Of a DNA stretch of 64,000 nt, positions 57,976 through 64,000 are shown piece by piece. Within the stretch, counting starts at the first letter, position 1. Every line of letters starts with the position of its first letter. Under the pieces are notes generated by a model. That model saw only the letters and a program-made list of their open reading frames with translations. It did not search any database and had not been told where the DNA came from. The position numbers were made by a program, and so were the translations under genes. The DNA comes from Herpetosiphon giganteus (GTDB lineage Bacteria > Chloroflexota > Chloroflexia > Chloroflexales > Herpetosiphonaceae), in the NCBI RefSeq assembly GCF_016907925.1, contig NZ_JAFBCZ010000011.1:102835-166834 (forward strand), in the 5' to 3' direction.

Positions 57976-60111
57976 TCAAGCAATTTCTTCTGGCTCAAGC
58001 ACTGGCAAATTCCACAACTCTTCAGGCACTTGCATATGAATCTGTGTGCCGCCCTGGGCAGGAGTGGAAATTGTCAGACTGCCGCCAATCACCATTAACA
58101 AGCCGCGGTGCAAACGCAGGCCGCTGCCGCTGCCAGCAGAGCTTGATGGATTTGCGCTCATGCCCACGCCATCGTCGCAAATATCGACCACCAAGCCATG
58201 TTGCCAATCGATCTCAACATTGAGATTCAAGTGGCGGCGTGGGTCGTTGCCACGAGCATGGCGGGCTGCATTGCGCAATGTTTCTTGCAAGGCATAGCTA
58301 ATTACTTCGCCAATAAATTGTGGCGTATCGGCCAAACGGGCTTCAGCAGCGGGCGCAACGCGATACGTTACCTGATCAAAGGCATTGCCAAAATCAACCA
58401 AAACCATATCGTGCAAGGTTTGCGCCAAGCCACCTTGAGCCAAACGATGTGGCGTTGCAGGCGGCAACGAGCGAATCAGCGCCGAAAGTTTGGTATGAGC
58501 CTCGGATAAAGCCTGAATCGTTTGTTGGGCTAGTGGATCGTTGGCCGAAACCGCGCTCAAATGAATCAGCGCGGCGTGAATTTGGGGCAACACATCGTCG
58601 TGCAAGGTGCGGCGACCTTGGCTGCCCAAGACTTTAACTTCGGCAATTCGCTGGCGCAACACATCGCCCAACATGCGCGCCGCCCGTTCGCCAGCCAAGG
58701 CATCGGTTAAACGCGCACAGCATGCCGCCGCAACTTCCATTAATTCTTCGCTATACACCGCGCCGCTTTGGGGCGAACCAAGCACCAAGGCCCCAGCCAA
58801 ACCGCGACCATCCCACAATGGAATGGCCCATTCAGCGCCACTTTGAGCTTTTAATTGAATCCCCGAGGTACGGCGTTCCGAGGAAATTGGCAATTGCTCA
58901 AGGATGGGGGTTGGCGTTTGGCCCCAATGATAGCTAATTACTTTGGGCAAGCCAGGCACTGCATCACGCAGCAACAAACATGCCCGTTCGGCGCGCAACA
59001 CATCGCGGCTAATCGCCTCGACCAGGCCCTCGACCGAAGCCGAAAGGCTGGCTCCGCCATCGAGCAAGCGATCTTGAAAGTGCAAGCTGCCGACGAAAGG
59101 CCGCAAGCGCTCCATAAAGGCCTCGTGCTCAACCCGATAGCGCCAACTCAACAAGCCATAGGCCAACGAAGCCAAGGTTGTCGCAAACAACACAATATAG
59201 ATCGAGGCAACTTGCAAGGCAGAACTAACGCCTACCATCAAGGCAAAACCGCCTGCAATCGCCACCAACCAACGCCATTGATCGATACGGTTCCACTGTG
59301 GCAAGGGCCGATCGGTAAAGGCGGCATAGGCACCCATTGCTTGGCCAGCAGCACCCAAGGCAGCGGCAACCACAATCAGCACCATCACATCTAATTGAAA
59401 AAAAAGTTCGATTGCGCGATCGGCCAGCCATGCCACCTCTGGCGTGCGCACCGAGGAGCCTTGCGAAAAGACCACCACGGCACCGATCAGGGCCACAATT
59501 CCCGCCAGCAAACCAAGCAATGAGGTGCGAATCAGCCACGAGCGCACCCGCAACCACGCTTGATGTGGCAGGTTATTGCGCCGCCCAGGGCCAGTCAACA
59601 AGGCATGAATTGGCAAGCTAAAACACATTATCAAAGCTAAAAGATAGCCTGCGACGATAAATGGCAAGTTGGCAACCAGCCATGCGGGCACGAATTTCAA
59701 GGCCAAAATACGGGCTTCTTGGGGCAATGGGTAAATTGCGGTCAGCACTAGGCCCAAAATCCCAATAAAAATGCCCATCGTAAACAGTAGCAATTTATGA
59801 ATGCGCAGGCTTTGGCCGCTAACCCCGGTATACCAAATCATTGTGGCATACCAGGCATAGGGTGCGAGCAACGAAACCACGCTGATAACCCGCCACCAAA
59901 AGGGCAAGCCAACATCAACTACCGGCGGGCCACGGCCAATGATCGCCGCGTGAATCAAAAAGAACACGCCAGCCATCAGCAAGCCAGCCGCTGCCAAGCG
60001 CGGGCCACGTTCACGCCCGCCATCAAGCGTGACAGTCATGCCCAACCATAAACAGATAATTGCATTAAAAATGGAAATTGCGAGGGCAATCGATTGCAGA
60101 ATAAAAATCAT
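57976..60111 (-). CDS. Membrane histidine kinase with GAF-like domain, LytS/NarX-type core
   Basis: 711 aa. About eight to nine N-terminal helices (residues 1-325), a GAF-like domain about 345-475 (LVEAISRDVLRAERACLLLRD ... WAIPLWDGRGLAGALVLGS), then HisKA_3-type RRTLHDDVLPQIHAALIHL with His in LHDD and a HATPase domain (LQETLRNAARHARGND, VVDICDDGVGMSANP, GSGSGLRLHRGLL). No response regulator gene lies next to it within the window. Signal unknown. Confidence 0.88.
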   Translation of the reverse strand: MIFILQSIALAISIFNAIICLWLGMTVTLDGGRERGPRLAAAGLLMAGVFFLIHAAIIGRGPPVVDVGLPFWWRVISVVSLLAPYAWYATMIWYTGVSGQSLRIHKLLLFTMGIFIGILGLVLTAIYPLPQEARILALKFVPAWLVANLPFIVAGYLLALIMCFSLPIHALLTGPGRRNNLPHQAWLRVRSWLIRTSLLGLLAGIVALIGAVVVFSQGSSVRTPEVAWLADRAIELFFQLDVMVLIVVAAALGAAGQAMGAYAAFTDRPLPQWNRIDQWRWLVAIAGGFALMVGVSSALQVASIYIVLFATTLASLAYGLLSWRYRVEHEAFMERLRPFVGSLHFQDRLLDGGASLSASVEGLVEAISRDVLRAERACLLLRDAVPGLPKVISYHWGQTPTPILEQLPISSERRTSGIQLKAQSGAEWAIPLWDGRGLAGALVLGSPQSGAVYSEELMEVAAACCARLTDALAGERAARMLGDVLRQRIAEVKVLGSQGRRTLHDDVLPQIHAALIHLSAVSANDPLAQQTIQALSEAHTKLSALIRSLPPATPHRLAQGGLAQTLHDMVLVDFGNAFDQVTYRVAPAAEARLADTPQFIGEVISYALQETLRNAARHARGNDPRRHLNLNVEIDWQHGLVVDICDDGVGMSANPSSSAGSGSGLRLHRGLLMVIGGSLTISTPAQGGTQIHMQVPEELWNLPVLEPEEIA

Positions 60112-60261
60112 TGAGTGCTACCTATAAGCCAATGATTTCATCATACCAGCTGCAAGCTAGCACCTAGGTGCAAAACGAACTGCCTCATACTAAGCCTAAA
60201 ATACGGAAAAAGGATTTTTAATCAATTGTAATGGTTCATGAGGTTGGTAACCATGATTCAT

Positions 60262-60391
60262 GCCCTCACCCCCAGCCCCTCTCCCACTGAACGCGGGCGA
60301 GGGGTGCATCGATTTTTACCGACGAATTGCATAAGAACCACAGCGGTAAAGCCCTTCGCCCATCGGACGGGAGCGGGGTTGGGGTGAGGGG
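60262..60391. repeat. Family A inverted-repeat element, copy 3
   Basis: GCCCTCACCCCCAGCCCC, internal ACGCGGGCGAGGGGTGC and end GCGGGGTTGGGGTGAGGGG. Lies in the 605-base gap between the histidine kinase and mannanase genes; no gene otherwise in that gap. Confidence 0.78.
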
Positions 60392-60452
60392 ATCAGGCGG
60401 TGGTTAACCTGATATAGCATTACAAATCAATCATTAGAGAGCAATCTGGGTT

Positions 60453-60515
60453 CACCACCCTTCCATCCCGCCAGCGGGAAACGCAGGGGGTTTTCATCCC
60501 CCTGCACCCCCTAAA
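60453..60515. repeat. Family B double-hairpin element, copy 3
   Basis: CACCACCCTTCCATCCCGCC, shortened first hairpin CCCGCCAGCGGG, second hairpin CAGGGGGTTTTCATCCCCCTG, ending CACCCCCTAAATG. 61 bases after a family A element. Confidence 0.75.
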
Positions 60516-60666
60516 TGACATCAAATGGATAGTAATCATCGAGAAATGAACAAACCATGCTTTGGTTCGAAGTATAACAAGATTAATAGCCCATCATTAT
60601 TAACTCAACTCTTCCCGTAGTACAGGCCAACAAAAGTCTACGAGTAATGATCGAGGTGCTTAAATG

Positions 60667-60700
60667 CCAACGACGATCCCATTGCTGCGATCGTCGTTGG
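60667..60700 (-). terminator. Hairpin after the mannanase gene
   Basis: Perfect 12-bp stem CCAACGACGATC/GATCGTCGTTGG, loop of 10. Only TTT in the minus-strand tail. 17 bases after the mannanase stop. Confidence 0.65.
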
Positions 60701-60716
60701 TGCGTTGAAATGTAGT

Positions 60717-62801
60717 TTATTGGCAGTTTACGCCATTGAGTTGGAAGGCGCTGCTGGCCAAGCTTGGTGGGCTACCAACACCTTGGAAGCCAAAGTTGAC
60801 GCTGCCACCATTGCCTGCAATCGAGCCATTCCAGCCAGCATTGCTGACCGTGACTGCGCTGCCAGTTTGGCTGACCGTGCCATTCCACAGGTTGCTGATG
60901 GTTTGGCCGTTGGGCAAGTTGAACTTGACGTTCCAGCCATTCAAGGCACTTGCTTGCAGGTTGGTCACAGTAACATCGGCAATGAAGCCCGAACCCCATT
61001 GGCTTGGGACTTTGAACTCGACCTTACAAGCACCGCCAGTGCTGGTTGGGACGGCGGTTGGCACTTGAGTTGGAATTCGAGTTGCGGTTGGCACGCTGGT
61101 CGAAGTCGCCGTTGGAATGCTGGTTGCGGTCGACGTTGGGCCTTGCGTTGGCGTGCGGGTTGCGGTTGGAATGCTGGTTGAAGTGGCGGTTGGCGCTTGG
61201 GTTGGGGTGCGCGTAGCCGTGGCGATTGGCCCCGTGGTTGGGGTTGGCTGATTGTTATTGATCACGCCAACCGTCAGATAGTCGGCGAAAATCGTTGCCG
61301 TGCCAGTGTTGCCAGTCAAGGCATTGAATTCAACCCCCAACTCGCGCACTTGGTTAATATCTGGCACGCCAGCTAATTCAATCGTCAGCAAGCTCGTACC
61401 TGAATCAAGCAGAACTGTGCCGCTATCTTTCCAATTCCAAGCGCTGCCAGTTTTGATGTAGAGCTTGGCGTTGAGACCGTTCCCAACATTTTGGGCGCTC
61501 AAGCGAATTTGGATGCGTGATTGGCCTGCCAAGTTTAGCTGAATTGGTAGCTGAATTGCTGCTGGCGTAGCGGCCAAATCAACTTGAGCTTTGATACCGC
61601 GTTGGCCATTGGCGGCCCAATCGGTAGTTACGACCGGCCCAGAAACCAAATTCGAGCCAGTCCAGCCTTGCAGCGTGCCATCTTCGAAATCGCTGACGAC
61701 GATGCCAGGCAATGGCGTTGGGGTTGGCGTGCCTGGCGTTGCTGTGGGAGCGATCCCAAGCGTACCATTCCAAAGCTGGCCAACATTGGTTCGATTCAAG
61801 GTTGCCCAGTGGGCATAGGTGCTTTGAATCCGGCTATCAGTGTTGCGATAAAACATATCGGTATGCCAGATCATAAAGTAGGCAAAGGGGGCGCTGCTCA
61901 AAAGCGCTGGGTCCATCATATAGTCGGTTTCGCTCAAGGCTTTAATTTTGGTTTGCGAAAAACGGCCAAGATCTTCGTACCAGCTGACGTAGTTGCCCGA
62001 GGTTTCGTTGTATACGTCGCTGCCCAAAATATCTGCTTGACCATCGGGATACCAAGCGGTGCTGACCCCTTTGACCCCAGGTGTCCAAACCCAGATCAAG
62101 TTGTGCAGGCCACGAGTGGTCACCAAATAGGTGAACATATCATCCCAAAGGCGGCGATAGTTGGTCGCGCCGTTATCTTTATCCCACCAGAACCAACCGC
62201 CACCAGCCTCGTGGTATGGTCGCCACAGCACTGGCACGTTGGCATCTTCGAGTTGTTGCAAATCATCGGCAATGTTATCGAGCCAAATCAGATAATTATT
62301 GCGCTCAGCAGTGCCATCAACAAACATGCGATCAATATCAACCACAGTGAACATATCTTGATGGTTTGTGCCTTGGCTCGCGAGAGGTGTCCAGTGTTGG
62401 CTGATGGTTGGAATAACTTTGGCGTTGGTCCAATCGCTGATGATCGCGTCGATCATCCATTGACCATCGTTAGGCAATGCGCCGCCGATGGGAAAATCCC
62501 AGCCGCGCAGCGCGGGGTAGCGTTGCGGATTGGTGCGGGCATAGACGGCGTTCGACATTTCGTCTTTGCGGCCATTATCCCAGTGAACTTCTTGCTGACC
62601 GCCGAGCCAATACTGACCTTTGTATTGAACGAAACGATCGAGCACATTTTGGGCATACGGGGCGAGATTCGGATCGGCGGCTTGATAGGCGGTAATCGCG
62701 GCCTTGGTGGTGTGCGTTGGTAACAAACTCAGTGAACCAAGCAAGACCCCAAGGAGCGCAATGGTCAACAACGACCGCGAACGGCTTAGGTTCGACCACA
62801 T
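60717..62801 (-). CDS. Secreted GH26 beta-mannanase with two carbohydrate-binding modules
   Basis: 694 aa from MWSNLSRSRSLLTIALL. Signal about 1-34; GH26 catalytic domain about 35-385 with acid/base Glu198 (LWRPYHEAGGGWFWW) and nucleophile Glu291 (ALSETDYM). Pro/Thr linker, a beta-sandwich module about 400-545 (VVSDFEDGTLQGWTGSN ... IFADYLTVGV), a long TATRTPTQ linker (about 550-590) and a family 2 cellulose-binding module (CKVEFKVPSQWGSGF ... FQLNGVNCQ) with its Trp residues and terminal Cys pair. Degrades mannan held on cellulose. AAAGGAG before the ATG at 62801; the 32-codon extension upstream is not used. Confidence 0.94.
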   Translation of the reverse strand: MWSNLSRSRSLLTIALLGVLLGSLSLLPTHTTKAAITAYQAADPNLAPYAQNVLDRFVQYKGQYWLGGQQEVHWDNGRKDEMSNAVYARTNPQRYPALRGWDFPIGGALPNDGQWMIDAIISDWTNAKVIPTISQHWTPLASQGTNHQDMFTVVDIDRMFVDGTAERNNYLIWLDNIADDLQQLEDANVPVLWRPYHEAGGGWFWWDKDNGATNYRRLWDDMFTYLVTTRGLHNLIWVWTPGVKGVSTAWYPDGQADILGSDVYNETSGNYVSWYEDLGRFSQTKIKALSETDYMMDPALLSSAPFAYFMIWHTDMFYRNTDSRIQSTYAHWATLNRTNVGQLWNGTLGIAPTATPGTPTPTPLPGIVVSDFEDGTLQGWTGSNLVSGPVVTTDWAANGQRGIKAQVDLAATPAAIQLPIQLNLAGQSRIQIRLSAQNVGNGLNAKLYIKTGSAWNWKDSGTVLLDSGTSLLTIELAGVPDINQVRELGVEFNALTGNTGTATIFADYLTVGVINNNQPTPTTGPIATATRTPTQAPTATSTSIPTATRTPTQGPTSTATSIPTATSTSVPTATRIPTQVPTAVPTSTGGACKVEFKVPSQWGSGFIADVTVTNLQASALNGWNVKFNLPNGQTISNLWNGTVSQTGSAVTVSNAGWNGSIAGNGGSVNFGFQGVGSPPSLASSAFQLNGVNCQ

Positions 62802-62933
62802 AGCGACAATCTCCTTTGATTGAGGACACTCAGCGTTGGGTATTAATCGTGGGTAGAACGAAGCTAGGATGCGATGGCTACACGTGCGAATGTCCAAGAG
62901 TCCAGAGCGAATGCAGGAACATTCCCATCAGCG

Positions 62934-62961
62934 ATAATAGTATAAATTTGTAAAGAGTCAA
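62934..62961 (-). promoter_or_regulatory. Mannanase promoter
   Basis: Minus strand TTGACT (62961-62956), 16 bases, TATTAT (62939-62934). Start near 62927, leader about 125 nt. Confidence 0.65.
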
Positions 62962-63000
62962 TTAAAATCTTAAGTATTTCTTTAGAATCTTAAAGAAGAA

Positions 63001-63040
63001 AGTCGCCAGATAAATATCTATCCAGCGACTTTTTGATTAA
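63001..63040 (-). terminator. Hairpin after the RNA ligase gene
   Basis: AAAGTCGC and GCGACTTT pair, with inner AGATA/TATCT possible. T run is clear on plus (CTTTTTG) and weaker on minus (CTTTCTTC). Lies between the RNA ligase stop and the mannanase promoter. Confidence 0.5.
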
Positions 63041-63058
63041 TTGCTATGTCAGTACAAT

Positions 63059-63595
63059 TTAGACTTTGCCTTTAGCTCCATCGTTGGGCATGGTTTTTTT
63101 GAAAAAGATGTCGGCAGCAGTGTGATAGATAATCACACCTTCAGGGTGCATAAAGCCAGCAACCATACGGCTACCATTGAGGCGTAAATTTTCCATGCAT
63201 GCCTCGATAGCGGCAGTATCAAAAATACCATCGTAGAGCACGGGCACAACCTCGCAGCAAGCAGGGCGATTCTCGGCGTTCCAGCGCGAGGTATTGAACA
63301 AGGCAAAGCGCCGTTCGTTCAGCCCATATTGGCGCTTGCCAACGCGGTGGCCAAACCATTCGCCATGGTGCGTACCAACACCCAGCTCAAGCAGCGCATT
63401 GTGGTTGGCAGCAACCCACGCGGCAAAGCCATAGTTATCATCATCCACGCTTATCCAGCGGCTCCTGCTGCCAGCCCGAATCTCGCCCTGTTGGTTAATC
63501 GAAATACAGGCATTGGTGCCATCAATTTTCTCGGTCACAATGACTTGGCGGGCTAGGCGGGCAATTTTGGGAAAGGCTACAAACTCATCACTCAT
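63059..63595 (-). CDS. Minimal RNA ligase-family protein
   Basis: 178 aa. Nucleotidyltransferase motifs: I with Lys23 in TEKIDGTNACI, SRSRWI (Ia-like), III HHGEWFG, IV PEGVIIYH, V FFKKT. This is the DraRnl/Rnl5-like adenylyltransferase core without any added domain, about half the length of T4 Rnl2. Likely self-adenylates on Lys23 and seals or modifies RNA ends; possible repair role. Its ATG at 63595 has GAGGT 7 bases upstream. No partner gene is adjacent. Confidence 0.85.
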   Translation of the reverse strand: MSDEFVAFPKIARLARQVIVTEKIDGTNACISINQQGEIRAGSRSRWISVDDDNYGFAAWVAANHNALLELGVGTHHGEWFGHRVGKRQYGLNERRFALFNTSRWNAENRPACCEVVPVLYDGIFDTAAIEACMENLRLNGSRMVAGFMHPEGVIIYHTAADIFFKKTMPNDGAKGKV

Positions 63596-63655
63596 CGTTC
63601 ACCTCATTCGATAGAACGTCCATATAGTGGTTCGTTAGATTGGCAACGAGATTCA

Positions 63656-63757
63656 TGCCCTCACCCCCCAGCCCCCTCTCCCACTGAACGCGGGCGAGGG
63701 GAGCACTGTTTTCGTGGTTCCCCTCGCCTCGTGGGCGGGAGCGGGGGTTAGGGGGCA
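63656..63757. repeat. Family A inverted-repeat element, copy 4
   Basis: TGCCCTCACCCCCCAGCCCC start, internal ACGCGGGCGAGGGGAGC, end GCGGGGGTTAGGGGGCA. Shorter than the others. A further partial copy (AAGCCCCTCTCCCGC) lies at 63889-63903. Confidence 0.72.
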
Positions 63758-64000
63758 ATCCATCGTTAACGCAATAAACCATTACACGTAAAAGTTAACG
63801 TTGCTAAGCATAGGCTGAAGTAGTTGTAGTGAAATCGGTCGCAGGTTGGGGATTCTCGTGGTTACAAAGTCCCCTCTTAAACCAAAAGCCCCTCTCCCGC
63901 TAGGTGTTTAAGGGCGGACAGGGACGCTTAAACCGAGGATACAGAACGACCTCGGGTGGTATACTGGATGGTGCAAACCCTATCCGCTAACCAGCCGAGG
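63758..64000. other. Window end without identifiable gene
   Basis: Contains the partial family A copy and, from about 63934, an inverted repeat CCGAGG/CCTCGG and TATACT at 63959-63964 that could belong to a promoter of a gene beyond the window. No open frame with a ribosome binding site is visible. Confidence 0.4.

Noticed and set aside
27705..60515. Family B elements considered as riboswitches
   Set aside because: They occur in unrelated contexts and both strands relative to genes, with no fixed relation to a downstream start codon.
61584..62723. 379-codon plus-strand ORF
   Set aside because: Antisense to the GH26 mannanase, whose catalytic motifs and modules are complete on the other strand.

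Overview
The window looks like chromosome from a filamentous gliding Chloroflexota bacterium, most likely Herpetosiphon or a close relative. This is inferred from gene content and composition: an S12-S7-EF-G block, a ferredoxin-NADP reductase, many secreted proteins with threonine/proline linkers, and intergenic DNA filled with three repeat families. No search could be run, so the genus is an inference. Coding density is about 85-90 percent and gene sizes are normal. I see no prophage, IS transposase or CRISPR array.

Layout. 0-9.4 kb: end of cobT, a small membrane protein, a secreted subtilase, a 1.1-kb stretch with no conventional gene that carries a promoter, two identical five-codon ORFs and a terminator, then an orphan ABC-2 permease, ferredoxin-NADP reductase, CBS protein, acetyltransferase, DoxX and DeoC. 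9.5-15 kb: a DeoC-like protein lacking the catalytic lysine, rpsL-rpsG, fusA, a membrane STAS protein and two CAU tRNAs. 15-22.3 kb: a secreted propeller protein, then a redox island (MerR/SoxR-like regulator, Cys-tailed membrane protein, DsbA/DsbB pair, two small exported proteins, FixH/YtkA-like lipoprotein, polyferredoxin). 22.9-29.8 kb: R3H ATPase, thymidylate kinase, zinc ribbon proteins, an SOS-box promoter with two small proteins, an Old Yellow Enzyme. 30-38.9 kb: PASTA kinase, 40-aa membrane protein, Zn protease, ABC exporter, dehydrogenase, a shrunken cyanophycin-synthetase-like protein with a ferredoxin, aldo/keto reductase, deoxynucleoside kinase. 39-49.5 kb: two paralogous giant secreted proteins, HtrA, an osmoprotectant ABC importer, a TM2 protein. 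49.7-64 kb: NADAR protein, glycosidase, FadR with an alkylglycerone-phosphate-synthase-like oxidase and GlpD, a glycosyltransferase, histidine kinase, GH26 mannanase and a mini RNA ligase.

The strongest regulatory readings all combine a near-consensus promoter (TTGACA-like, 16-19 bp spacing) with a recognisable operator. They are a FadR operator one base from the E. coli consensus just downstream of the fadR -10; a GAAC-N4-GTTC LexA box inside the spacer of a TTGACA-TATACT promoter; a 19-bp-spacer MerR-type promoter with a central palindrome; and a 46-bp dyad before the Old Yellow Enzyme gene. The most likely undescribed elements are the double MIIIF mini-ORF transcript (about 3.0-3.56 kb), the FadR-linked ether-lipid-like operon (52.5-56.5 kb), the cyanophycin-synthetase-derived small protein (35.8-36.8 kb) and a pyrimidine-rich small RNA candidate (56.53-56.60 kb).

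Three dispersed repeat families occupy most gene-free DNA: A, roughly 100-140 bp elements with GC-rich terminal inverted repeats; B, roughly 65-bp double-hairpin elements; C, long mosaics of short stock phrases that often begin at the 3' ends of genes and produce false N-terminal or C-terminal ORF extensions.
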